Source: Microglena sp. YARC (lineage: Eukaryota > Chlorophyta > Chlorophyceae > Chlamydomonadales > Chlamydomonadaceae). From it: DNA of 64,000 nucleotides. The DNA lies in NCBI GenBank assembly GCA_022414725.1, contig CM039465.1, positions 38,805,754 to 38,869,753 on the forward strand, read 5' to 3'. The notes under the pieces were generated by a model. It worked only from the letters and a program-made list of their open reading frames with translations. It was not told where the DNA came from and did no database searches. Positions 1 through 13,200 of this stretch are shown here, piece by piece. The translations under genes and the position numbers were made by a program. Numbering within the stretch: position 1 is the first letter of the stretch; each line of letters starts with the position of its first letter.

Positions 1-766
1 TACAAAACACTACAAAGCTAGCTACGGGAGTAAGACCACACTAAAGCACCACTCTACATACCACACCCGCTAGCTACGGCGGTAAGACCACACCCAGACC
101 ACACTACAAAACACTACAAAGCTAGCTACGGGAGTCAGACCACACTACAGCACCACACCCGCTAGCTACAGGGGAAAGACCACACTATCACACCACTCCA
201 CAGACCACACCTGCTAGCTACGGGGGTAAGACCACACCCAGAGACACTGCAGACCACATTACAGAGCACACTACTGACCACACCCAGACCACACTACAAA
301 ACACTACATATCTAGCTACATGAGTAAGACCAAACTACAACAGCACACCTTGCACCATGCTCAAACAGTTGAGAGGAGGGCTGGTCCATTGGCAAGCCAT
401 GTCCATTGTCAAATACTACTGCTAAGTTGGGGGGTCTTCGGCACCCTTTTATTTGGCTGGGAAGGGTGCCTTATGGGTCTGAGGGGTGCTGCAGGGGTGC
501 AGGAAAGGGTGCTGAAGACCCCCTAAATTTGTTGGCTTGGCTTGAAAGGGTGCTGAAGACCCCCTACATTTGCAACGTACGGCCTAGTTCTCGACGTTAC
601 GTCCCACTTTTCGAGCAGCCTTCATTTACGGCAAATACTGCTCTCTACCTGGATTAGACCTCTGTCTCAATAGCCTCTGAGCCTCTAACCACCCTAATCC
701 TACCCCCCCCCCCCCCCCCCCTCCTCTTCTCCCTCCCTCTCTCCCAACCAGACGGGTAAAAAAAAG
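1..766. repeat. Downstream of APC2: GCTAGCTACGGG minisatellite and pyrimidine tract
   Basis: At 1-330, irregular tandem units share GCTAGCTACGGG.GTAAGACC and CACACCCAGACCACAC. At 331-703, GGGTGCTGAAGACCCCCTA occurs twice. At 704-722 is a C run followed by a CT-rich tract. No gene is supported here. Confidence 0.8.
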
Positions 767-1098
767 GTTAGTTCTCAGCATTACGCTCTTCTTGTGGAGC
801 GGTCTTCATCCCGTAAATGCCGTTCTCAACCTGGATTTTCTCCCTCCCAACCAGATGGGCCAAGGAAGCTTAGTTCTCGACATTACGCTCTAGTGGAGCG
901 GTCTTCATCCCGTAAATGCCGTTCTCTACCTGGATTTCCCTCTCCAAACCAGATGGGCCAAGAAAGCTTAGTTCTCGACATTACGCTCTAGTGGAGCGAT
1001 CTTCATTCGGTGAAGCCGTTCTCTACCTGGATTTCTCCCTCCCAACCAGATGGGCCAAGAAAGCTTAGTTCTCGACATTACGCTCTATTTGTGGAGAG
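767..1098 (-). repeat. Tandem truncated copies of the APC2 last exon
   Basis: Four tandem units of about 100 bp plus a partial one each repeat the 3' part of the terminal exon (minus strand: the HLVGRE region through to NVEN-stop). They lie downstream of the functional TAA. Each differs by small indels that break the frame. Confidence 0.9.
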
Positions 1099-1099
1099 C

Positions 1100-1229
1100 T
1101 TAGTTCTCGACATTACGCTCTACTTGTGGAGCTGTCTTCATCCGGTAAATGCCGTTCTCTACCTGGATTTTCTCCCTCCCAACCAGATGGGTCAAGAAAG
1201 CTGAAAGAAGCTCCACTGATTTGTCATAC
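1100..1229 (-). CDS. APC2: APC2 terminal exon (winged-helix C-terminus, stop TAA)
   Basis: The 130-bp exon has one base plus 43 codons including TAA at 1100-1102. With the previous exon the split codon gives Lys, so the protein reads SPK-YDKSVELLSAFLTHL, then VGREKIQVENGIYRMK. This matches the APC2 C-terminal pattern YDKS...L..FL..LV....L....G.Y. The acceptor is CACCGTAG. Tandem truncated copies of its 3' part fill 767-1098 and two copies of its 5' edge lie at 1775-1819 and 1956-2000. A minus-strand TGTAA occurs at 249-253, but whether it is the poly(A) signal is unknown. Confidence 0.93.
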
Positions 1230-4200
1230 CTACGGTGTGGTGCGAGGTGTGTTGTGTTGTGTTGTGTGTTGTGTGGTGTGGTGTTTTGTATCGTGTTGTA
1301 TTGTGTTGTGGAATGTAGTGTGTTGTGTGTTTTGGTGTGTTGTGGTATGTTGTGGTGAGGGGTGTTGTGTTGTGTGTTGCGTTATGTTGTGTGTTGTGTT
1401 GCGTGTTGTGGTCGGGGGTGTTGTGTTGTGTGTTGTGTTGCGTGTTGTGGTCGGGGTGTTGTGTTGTGTGTTGTGTTGTGTGTTTGGTAGGGGTGTTGTG
1501 TTGCGTGTTGTGTTGCGTGTTGTGGTCGGGGGTGTTGTGTTGTGTGTTGTGTTGCGTGTTGTGGTAGGGGGTGTTGTATTGTGTGTTGTGTTGCGTGTTG
1601 TGGTAGGGGGTGTTGTGTTGTGTTGCGTGTTGTGTTGCGTTTTGTGGTAGGGGGTGTTGTATTGTGTGTTGTGTTGCGTGTTGTGGTAGGGGGTGTTGTG
1701 TTGTGTTGCGTGTTGTGTTGCGTGTTGTGGTAGGGGGTGTTGTATTGTGTGTTGTGTTGTGTTGTGGAGTGTGTAGATGGGTCAAGAAAGCCGAGAGCAG
1801 CTCCACTGATTTGTCATACCCACGGTGTGGTGCGGGTGTGCTGTGGTGTTTTGTGTGTGTGTTGTGGTGAGGGGTGCTCTGTTGTGTTCTGGGGTGTTGT
1901 GTCGTGTTGTGTTGTGTGTGTAGTGTGTGTGTGGTGTGTGGTGTGTGATGTGTGTAGATGGGTCAAGAAAGCCGAGAGAAGCTCCACTGATTTGTCATAC
2001 CTGGAGAAACAGGGAGGTACAGACATCATTCCAATTGCAAATTTTGCTTGCTTGCTGCAATATCGCCTATATGATTTTGAGGATTAGTTGGAACGACCCC
2101 TCACGGATGTTATGGAGCGAGCATGTCTTGGTTCGAAAATGGCCAGTTAATACGTAATGTAATGTAATGTAATGTAATGTAATGTAATGTAATGTAATGT
2201 AATAATCAAATACCACTCTGCCCCTCCCCCCCCCCCACACACACACAAGTGCCACACAGATTTGCCTACATCGGACAATACACCGGGCACTACGCAGCAA
2301 GAAGACCAAGCACGAGACAAAGTCCTATCCCTCACACCCCCAATCCCGTCTTTCCAACCCATCCCAACCCGTTCCAACGCAGAAAACCCAATTTCAACCC
2401 GCCACAACCTCAATCCCGTCTTTCCAACCCATCCAAACCCATTTCTGTCAACTCCATATCATTCAAACCCATGTCTGTCAATTCCATACCTTTGAAACCC
2501 ATGTATGTCAACTCCATATCATTCAGACCCATGTCTGTCAATCCCATACCTTTGAAACCCATGTCTGTCAACCCCATATCATTCAAACTCATGTCTGTCA
2601 ATCCCATACCTTTGAAACCCATGTCTGTCAACTCCATATCATTCAAACCCATGTCTGTCAACCCCATATCATTCAAACCCATATCTCCCGTTTCCGATGC
2701 CGTTGTTGTTGATAGGACCAGGTAAAGAGATATTCATTGCTGGAGGTGGTGGTGGTGTGTTTGGCGGTGGAGGCAGTGGTGGTGTGTCGTGGTGGTGAAC
2801 GTGGTGGAGATGGTGGAGATGGAGGCGGGAAATCCTTTCAATAAAAACATAAACAAAGGGGACTCACTTAGGAGACCTACAAACATTTGCAGCATGGAAC
2901 GCAGCCGATGTAGAGGCAATCCCTTGTAGTTGAAATCCTTTCAATAAAAAACACAAACAAAGGGGACTCACTTGGGAGAGACTACGAACATGCGCAGCAT
3001 GGAATGCAGCCGATCTAGTGGCAATTCCTTGTAGTTTGTGAGCATGCCGTAGATGTAATTCTCAAAGGGGCTCATCTCCTCAATTGCAACCTCCTGGGCT
3101 CCCGACGTAACGGTAGCAGGTACCTCATCCTCAGCACCAAAGTCTGTGACCACAGTCCCTGCGACGTAGATTGTTGATTTCTTGTTGATTGATTGTCGAT
3201 CGATTGTCGATAGATTGTCGATCGATTGTTGATTGATTGTCGATTGCATGTCGATTGCTTGTCGATTGCTTGTTGATTGCTTGCTTGTCTATTGATTGTT
3301 CATTGATTGTCGATTGATTGTTTGATACATTGTTGATTGATTGACGATTAATTGTCCATTGTTTGTTGATTGCTTGTTGATTGCTTGTCGATAGATTGTT
3401 GATTGCTTGTCGATAGATTGTCGATTGATTGCTGATCGATTGTTGATTGATTGACGAATGATTGTCCATTGCATGTCGATTGCATTTCGATTGCTTGTTG
3501 ATTGCTTGCTTGTCTATTGATTGTTCATTGATTGTCGATTGATTGTTTGGTACATTGTTGATTGATTGACGATTGATTGTTCCTTGCATGTCGATGGCTT
3601 GTCGATTGCTTGCTTGTCTATCGATTGTTCGTTGATTGTTGATTGATTGTTTGATACATAGTTGATTGCTTGTTGATTGATTGTTGATTGATTGTTGATT
3701 GATTGTTTGATACATAGTTGATTGCTTGTTGATTGCTTGTTGATTGATTGTTGATTGATTGTTTGATACATAGTAGATTGCTTGTTGATTGCTTGTTGAT
3801 TGCTTGTTGATTGATTGTTGATTGATTGTTTGATACATTGTTGATTGCTTGTTGATTGCTTGTTGATTGCTTGAGCATTGATTGATTGTTGATTGATTGT
3901 TTGATACATTGTTGATTGCTTGTTGATTGCTTGTTGATTGCTTGTTGATTGCTTGTTGATTGATTGTTTGATACATTGTTGATTGCTTGTTGATTGCTTG
4001 TTGATTGATTGTTGATTGATTGTTTGATACATTGTTGATTGCTTGTTGATTGCTTGTTGATTGATTGTTGATTGATTGTTGATTGATTGTTTGATACATA
4101 GATGATTGCTTGTTGATTGCTTGTTGATTGCTTGTTGATTGCTTGTTGATCGATTGTTGATTGATTGTTAGATACATTGTTGATTGCTTGTTGATTGCTT

Positions 4201-7200
4201 GTTGATTGCTTGTTGATTGCTTGTTGATTGCTTGAGCATTGATTGCTTGTTGATTGATTGTTTGATACATTTTTGATTGCTTGTTGATTGCTTGTTGATT
4301 GATTGTTGATTGATTGTTTGATACATTGTTGACTGCTTGTTGATTGCTTGTTGATTGATTGTTGATTGATTGTTTGATACATTGTTGATTGCTTGTTGAT
4401 TGCTTGTTAATTGATTGTTGATTGCTTGTTTGATACATTGTTGATTGCTTGTTGATTGCTTGTTGATTGATTGTTTGACACATTGTTGATTGCTTGTTGA
4501 TTGCTTGTTGATTGATTGTTTGATTGCTTGTTGATTGCTTGTTGATTGCTTGTTGATTGCTTGTTGATTGATTGTTGATTGATTGTTTGATACATAGTTG
4601 ATTGCTTGTTGATTGATTGTTGATTGATTGATTGATTGTTTGATACTTGCTTGTTGATTGCTTGCTTGATTGTTGATTGCTTGTTGATTCATTGTTGATT
4701 GATTGTTGATTGATTGTTGATTGATTGTTTGATACATTGTTGATTGCTTGTTGATTGCTTGAGCATTGATTGATTGTTGAATGATTGTTTGATACATTGT
4801 TGATTGCTTGTTGATTGCTTGTTGATTGATTGTTTGATACATTGTTGATTGCTTGTTGATTGCTTGTTGATTGATTGTTGATTGATTGTTTGATACATTG
4901 TTGATTGCTTGTTGATTGCTTGTTGATTGTTGAGTTGCTTTAGCTGATTGCTTGATTGCTTGTTTGATTGTTGATTGCTTGTTGATTGCTTGTTGATTGC
5001 TTGTTGATTGATTGTTGATTGATTGTTTGATACATTGTTGATTGCTTGTTGATTGCTTGTTGATTGATTGTTGATTGCTTGTTTGATACATTGTTGATTG
5101 CTTGTTGATTGCTTGTTGATTGCTTGTTGATTGATTGTTTGACATTGTTGATTGCTTGTTGATTGCTTGTTGATTGATTGTTGATTGATTGTTTGATACA
5201 TTGTTGATTGCTTGTTGATTGCTTGCATTGATTGATTGTTGATTGATTGTTTGATACATTGTTGATTGCTTGTTGATTGTTTGATTGTTGATTGATTGTT
5301 TGATACATTGTTGATTGCTTGTTGATTGCTTGTTGATTGCTTGTTGATTGATTGTTTGATACATTGTTGATTGCTTGTTGATTGCTTGTTGATTGCTTGT
5401 TGATTGCTTGTTGATTGCTTGTTGATTGATTGTTGATTGATTGTTTGATACATTGTTGATTGCTTGTTGATTGCTTGTTGATTGCTTGTTGATTGATTGT
5501 TTGATACATTGTTGATTGCTTGTTGATTGCTTGTTGATTGATTGTTGTTGATGATACTTGATTGCTTGTTGATTGCTTGTTGATTGCTTGTTGATTGTTG
5601 CTTGTTGATTGCTTGTTGATACATTGTTGATTGCTTGTTGATTGCTTGTTGATTGATTGTTGATTGATTGTTTGATACATTGTTGATTGCTTGTTGATTG
5701 CTTGTTGATTGATTGTTGATTGATTGTTTGATACATTGTTGATTGCTTGTTGATTGCTTGTTGATTGCTTGTTGATTGCTTGTTGATTGCTTGTTGATTG
5801 CTTGTTGATTGATTGTTGATTGATTGTTTGATACATTGTTGATTGCTTGTTGATTGCTTGTTGATTGATTGTTGATTGATTGTTTGATACATTGTTGATT
5901 GCTTGTTGATTGCTTGTTGATTGATTGTTGATTGATTGTTTGATACATTGTTGATTGCTTGTTGATTGCTTGTTGATTGCTTGTTGATTGATTGTTGATT
6001 GATTGTTTGATACATTGTTGATTGCTTGTTGATTGCTTGTTGATTGATTGTTGATTGATTGTTTGATACATTGTTGATTGCTTGTTGATTGCTTGTTGAT
6101 TGTTTGTTGATTGATTGTTTGATACATTGTTGATTGTTGATTGCTTGTTGATTGATTGCTTTGATTGATTGTTTGATTGATTGTTTTGATACATTGTTGA
6201 TTGCATTGTTGATTTGCTTGTTGATTGATTGTTGATTGATTGTTTGTACATTGTTGATTGCTTGTTGATTGCTTGTTGATTGATTGTTTGATGATTGCAT
6301 TGTTGATTGCTTGTTGATTGCTTGTTGATTGATTGCATTGTTGATTGTTGATTGATTGTTGATTGATTGTTGATTGATTTGTGTTGATTGTTGTTGATGC
6401 TTGTTGATTGATTGTTGATTGATTGTTGATTGTTGCTTGTTGATTGCTTGTTGTTGATTGTTGATTGATTGTTTGATACATTGTTGATTGTTGATTGCTT
6501 GTTGATTGCTTGTTGATTGCTTGTTGTTTGTTGATTGATTGTTTGATACATTTGTTGATTGCTTGTTGATTGCTTGTTGATTGTTGTTGATTGCTTGTTG
6601 ATTGATTGTTGATTGATTGTTGATTGATTGCTTGTTGATTGCTGTTGATTGATTGTTGATTGATTGATTGTTTGATTGCTTGTTGATTGATACATTGTTT
6701 GATTGCTTGTTGATTGCTTGTTGATTGCTTGTTGATTGCTTGTTGATTGATTGCTTGTTGATTGCTTGTTGATTGCTTGTTGATTGCTTGTTGATTGCTT
6801 GTTTGAGTTGACATTGTTGATTGCTTGTTGATTGCTTGTTGATTGCTTGTTTGATACTTGTTGATTGTTTGATTGCTTGTTGATTTGCTTGTTGATTGCT
6901 TGTTGATTGATTGTTACATTACATTACATTACATTACATTACATGTTAAAGTCTACTTGACACCGCGAGGGTGTATGAGACTCTGTGCTTTAAACAAAAA
7001 GAAAAAGCACCCACAAAGCAAAAAACCCCATTACATCAGGGGTGTGTCGAGGACAAACAAACCAAACTCCCAACCACCGTTTTGGTGGCGTAGGTATTAA
7101 ACCCTTTAGAGCCGGACCCAGATCTCAACCACTTACAGTGGCGGAGGTAAGAAGCTAACAACTGAGAAGTCACAAGAAGAAAAAGAGGGATGATAAATTA

Positions 7201-10200
7201 CGGTGCCACTAAGCAGTCCAGGGCTTCCTGTCTTGCTCTTCTACAAGTAGAAAGATAGTCGGCTAGGTTGCTCCAAAAAGACTTAGTGCCATTTCCATTC
7301 ATAAAGGTTCTGAATGTGGAATCGCAGAATTCCACATTCCATACGGTTAAGTCGGTATCCTCCTGGACATGCCTATAAATATCTGTAAACAGCTTCTGGT
7401 AGCGGAGGCGAATAACATTATCATATCATGTTGATTGATTGTTCGATATATTGTTGATTGCTTGTTGATTGCTCGTTGATTGATTGTTGATTGATTGTTT
7501 GATACATTGTTGATTGCTTGTTGATTGCTTGTTGATTGCTTGTTGATTGATTGTTTGATACATTGTTGATTGCTTGTTGATTGCTTGTTGATTGATTGTT
7601 GATTGATTGTTTGATACATTGTTGATTGCTTGTTGATTGCTTGTTGATTGCTTGAGCATTGATTGCTTGTTGATTGATTGTTTGATACATTGTTGATTGC
7701 TTGTTGATTGCTTGTTGATTGCTTGTTGTTTGATTGTTGATTGATTGTTTGATACATTGTTGATTGCTTGTTGATTGCTTGTTGATTGATTGTTGATTGC
7801 TTGTTTGATACATTGTTGATTGCTTGTTGATTGCTTGTTGATTGCTTGTTGATTGATTGTTTGATTCATTGTTGATTGCTTGTTGATTGCTTGTTGATTG
7901 ATTGTTTGATACATTGTTGATTGCTTGTTGACTGCTTGAGCATTGATTGATTGTTGATTGATTGTTTGATACATTGTTGATTGCTTGTTGATTGCTTGTT
8001 GATTGATTGTTTGATACATTGTTGATTGCTTGTTGACTGCTTGAGCATTGATTGATTGTTGATTGATTGTTTGATACATTGTTGATTGCTTGTTGATTGC
8101 TTGTTGATTGATTGTTGATTGATTGTTGATTGATTGTTTGATACATTGTTGATTGCTTGTTGATTGCTTGTTGATTGCTTATTGATTGATTGTTTGATAC
8201 ATTGTTGATTGCTTGTTGATTGCTTGTTGATTGCTTGTTGATTGCTTGTTGATTGATTGTTGATTGATTGTTTGATACATTGTTGATTGCTTGTTGATTG
8301 CTTGTTGATTGATTGTTTGATACATTGTTGATTGCTTGTTGATTGATTGATTGTTTGATACATTGTTGATTGCTTGTTGATTGCTTGTTGATTGCTTGAT
8401 TGTTGATTGATTGGTTGATTGCTTGTTGATTGCTTGTTGATTGCTTGTTGATTGATTGTTGATTGATTGTTTGATACATTGTTGTTGATTGCTTGTTGAT
8501 TGCTTGTTGATTGCTTATTGATTGATTTGATACATTGTTGATTGCTGTTGATTTGCTTGTTGATTGATTGATTGATGTTGATTGTTTGATACATTGTTGA
8601 TTGCTTGTTTGATTGCTTGTTGATTGTTTGTTTTTGTTGATTGTTGATTGATTGTTTGATACATTGTTGATTGCTTGTTGATTGCTTGTTGATTGATTGT
8701 TGATTGATTGTTTGATACATTGTTGATTGCTTGTTTGATTGTTGATTTGCTTGTTTGATTGCTTGTTGATTGATTGTTGATTGATTGTTTGATACATTGT
8801 TGATTGCTTGTTGATTGCTTGTTTGATTGCTTGTTGATTGATTGTTGATTGATTGTTTGATACATTGTTGATTGTTGCTTGTTGATTGCTTGTTGATTGC
8901 TTGTTGATTGTTGATTGATTGTTTGATACATTGTTGATTGCTTGTTGATTGCTTGTTGATTGATGTTGTTGATTGATTGTTGATTGATTGTTTGATACAT
9001 TGTTGATTGCTTGTTGATTGCTTGTTGATTGATTGCATTGATTGATTGATTGATTGATTGATTGTTGATTGCTTGTTGATTGTTGTTGATTGCTTGTTGA
9101 TTGATTGTTGATGATTGTTTGATACATTGTTGATTGCTTGTTGATTGCTTGTTGATTGATTGTTGATTGATTGTTTGATACATTGTTGATTGCTTTGTTG
9201 ATTGCTTGTTGATTGTTGATTGATTGTTTGATACATTTGTTGATTGTGTTGATTGCTTGTTGATTGCTTGTTGATTGATTGTTGATTGATTGTTTGATAC
9301 ATTGTTGATTGCTTGTTGATTGCTTGTTTGAATTGATTTTGCTTGATTGATGCTTGATACATTGTTGATTTGCTTGTTGATTGATTGCTTTGATTACATT
9401 GTTGATTGCTTGTTGATTGCTTTTGATTGATTGCTTTGTTGATTGATTGTGTTTTGATTGTTTGATACATTGTTGATTGCTTGTTGATTGCTTGTTGATT
9501 GATTTGTTGATTGATTGTTGATACTTGTTGATTGCTTGATTGATTGCTTGATTGATTGTTGTTGATTGTTTTGATCATTGTTGATTGCTTGTTGATTGTT
9601 TGATTGATTGTTGATTGATTGTTTGATACATTGATTGTTGATTGCTTGTTGATTGCTTGTTGATTGATTGTTGATTGATTTGTTATTGATTGCTGTTGAT
9701 TGCTTGATTGCTGGCAATTGTTGATTGTTGATTGATTGTTTGATACATTGTTGATTGCTTGTTGATGAATTGCTTGATTGATTGTTGATTGATGATGCTT
9801 GTTGATTGCTTGTTGATTGTTGATTGATTGTTTGATTGTTGATTGCTTGTTGATTGTTGATGCATGATTGATTTGATTGATTGTTTGATACATTGTTGAT
9901 GATTGTTGATTGTTTTTGATTGATTGTTTGATACATTGTTGATTGCTTGTTGTTGCTTGTTGATTGCATTGATTGCTTTGTTGATGCTTGTTGATTGCTT
10001 GTTGATTGTTGATTGTTGTGAATTGATTGTTGTTTGATTGCTTGATTGCATTGCTTTGTTGATTGCTTGTTGATGATGCTTGTTGATTGCTGTGTTTGAT
10101 TGGGTGATGCTTGTTGATTGATATTGATGATTGTTTGATACATTGTTGATTGCTTGTTGATTGCTTGTTGATTGCTTGTTGATTGTTGATTGCTTTTGAT

Positions 10201-13200
10201 TGCATTGTTGATTGCTTGTTGATTGATTGTTTTGATACATTGTTGATTTGCTTGTTGATTGCTTGTTGATTGCTTGTTGCATTGATTGTTTTGATTGTTG
10301 TTGATTGATTGTTGAATTTGTTGATTTGGATTGTTGATTGCTTGTTGATTGATTGTTGATTGATTGATGATTTTTTGATTGATTGATTGCTTGTTGATTG
10401 CTTGTTGATACTTGTTGATTGCTTGTTGACTGCTTGTTGATTGCTTGATTGATTGATTGATTGATTGTTTGATACATTGTTGATTGTTGTTGATTGTTGA
10501 ATTGCTTGTTGATGTTGTTGATTGCTTGTTGATTTGATTGTTGTTGATTGATTGTTTGATACATTGTTGGATGCTTGTTGATTGATTGTTTGATTGCTTG
10601 TTGATTGATGTTGATTGATTGTTGATAATTGTTGATTGCTTGTTGATTGCTTGTTGATTGCTTGTTGATTGCTTGTTGATGTTGATTGATTGTTTGTTTG
10701 ATACATTGATTGCTTGTTTTGATTGTTGTTGATGATTGTTGATTGATTGTTTTGATACATTGTTGATTGCTTGTTGATTGCTTGTTGATTGCTTGTTGAT
10801 TGATTGTTTGATAATTTGATGATTGTTGATTGCATTGTTGATTGCTTGTTGATTGCTTGTTGATTGCTTGTTGATTGCCCTGATTTGATTGTTTGATACA
10901 TTGCTTTGATTGCTTGTTGATTGCTTGTTGATTGCTTGTTGATTGATTGTTATGATTGTTTGATTGTTGATTGCTATTTGTGTTGATTGATTGCTTGTTG
11001 ATTGCTTGTTGATTGCTTGTTGATTGATTGATTTGATACATTTTGATAGCATTGTTGATTGCTTGCTTTTGATTGGCTGTTGATTTTTGATAATTGTTGA
11101 TGTTTGATTGTTGATTGCTTGTTGTTGATTGCATTGTTGATTGATTGTTTGAATTGTTGATTGCTTGTTGAATTGTTTGATTGACTTGCATTGCTTTGAT
11201 TGATTGATTGTTGGCTTGCTGACGACTGATTGTTGATTGCTTGTCGATTGTTGATTGCTTGTCTATTGCTTGTTGATTGATTTTTCATTGATTGTCGATT
11301 GATTGTTCATTGATTGTCGATCGATTGATTGCTTTTTGATTGCCTGACGATTGGTTGTTGATTGCTTGTCGATTGTTGATTGATTAATTGTTGGACAGAG
11401 TTCTTTGACAATTGAAAATTGTTATGCCTTGCTATGTGGCGTCAAGTTGAAGGAACTTTCCCGTTCACTTGCACTGGGATGATTACTGTGGGTTTTGCAT
11501 TCGCCGACTGCTCTTCCTCCTGAAGCTCGGACTGCCGCGGGACAGAGTTCTTGCATCTTGAGTATGCTCTTTTAAAAACTGCTTCTTGAGATGCAAACAT
11601 TTCAAAATCCGCGTCTGCCCCCCCCCCCATCTGTGTCTGCGACGCACCCAGACCCTCACTAACCACTAAAAGCGCGGCACATTGCTAAGCCCTACATACC
11701 CATACATGCATGTAAGTGTGAAGTTGCAGGCAAGATCAGGCAGTGCAACAAGCAGAATAAACAAAGCAGGTACGAACCCAAGGTGCTTGAATTAATGAGG
11801 CCTGGTAATGTTGTCTGCAGGCGTAGGGTACCGGTTCACCAACAAACAATGCCCTCAAAGATAATGCATAATGATGCACCATGCATTTATGCCCCACGCA
11901 TTATCAACATACTTACACACATACAGCCTTTGAAATGAAAGCAAGCACGTGAGCAATTCATAATGCCAAACACTGCGTAGTTCGAAGTGATGGCTATCAT
12001 ACGACGCACCAAACTTCACATAATCCTATATATAATAGAGCGTTGTGCAGGGTTTGACGCGTGCCCGGCGCGTGTTTGACCCCTTTTGGCCTAGCCACTT
12101 GGGGCTTTGGTTCCATATCTTGCAGACCTGTCGCTGACGTGGCCACGGGGGTCCTCCCGTCGGAACGACGGGCTCAATGCTAGTTGAATTGAATGATGGG
12201 TTGTTTTCTTCACCAAATATAGGTCCACCGTGCCAGCCTGTCAACAGGGGAGGAACTTGCCGCCAAGCAATATTCAGTATCCATCATTTTGGGCGGAGCT
12301 CCCTCTTCAAGATGCCAATTACCAGCTACCCTTCCCGAGGCTGCTTCAATTCAAATTTGTTTTTGGCGGAGCCCCCTCTTCAAGGGGGCGGGAGCCCCCA
12401 TGTTTACCCATTTGTCCGTTTGACCGGTAAAAAACTTGAGGTCAGCCAACGGTCGCGTAACTAACTTGCTTCGGTCAGCTCCATCGTTGCCACCGATTTT
12501 TCGTTTCCGTTGCCAACACACTCCGCCAATTTTCCTCGTCGCTTGCGACGCCGCAAAGGAATTGTCTACCACACGTGAGCAATTCATAATGCCAAACACT
12601 GTGTAGTTTGAAATGATGGCTATTATACAACGCACCAAACTTGCATGGCACTCAACTATGCCATGCATGCCATGCATGGCACTCGACTATATTTAGCACA
12701 CGTTTTGGACTTCACCCACACTGGCACCTGCACAAGCCACGCCAAACCCCGTTGGTTGTACCAAAAGCAAGCATCTCTCTCACTTCCCACAAAGCATGCC
12801 ATGCATGCATCAATCCATCAATAAATCAATCATGCCATGCTCAATGCATGCATGCATCAATCAATCCATCAATCCATCAAGCAATCATGCCACGCCACAA
12901 AGCATGCCATGCATGCATGCATGCATCAATCAACCAATAAATCAATCATACCATGCTCAATGTATGCATGCATGCATCAATCCATCAATCCATCAATCCA
13001 TCAACCAATCAATCAATCAATCGATCAATCATACCATGCTCAATGTATGCATGCATGCATGCATCAATCAATCAATCATACCATGCTCAATGTATGCATG
13101 CATGCATCAAATCAAATAATCATACTATGCTCAATGTATGCATGCATGCATCAATCAATCCCTCAATCCATCAAGAAATCATGCCATGCCACAAAGCATG

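Noticed and set aside
3131..11288. Very long Asn/Gln/Ser-rich minus-strand frames (up to about 1000 codons)
   Set aside because: They come from an 11-bp satellite whose monomers lack stops in every minus-strand phase. Several frames overlap and change phase with each indel. They are intronic to APC2, not genes.
11442..11666. SELQEEEQSANAKP frame considered as an APC2 linker exon
   Set aside because: The flanking exons (14929 and 3158) join directly in phase 1, and inserting this frame as a phase-0 exon breaks the frame.
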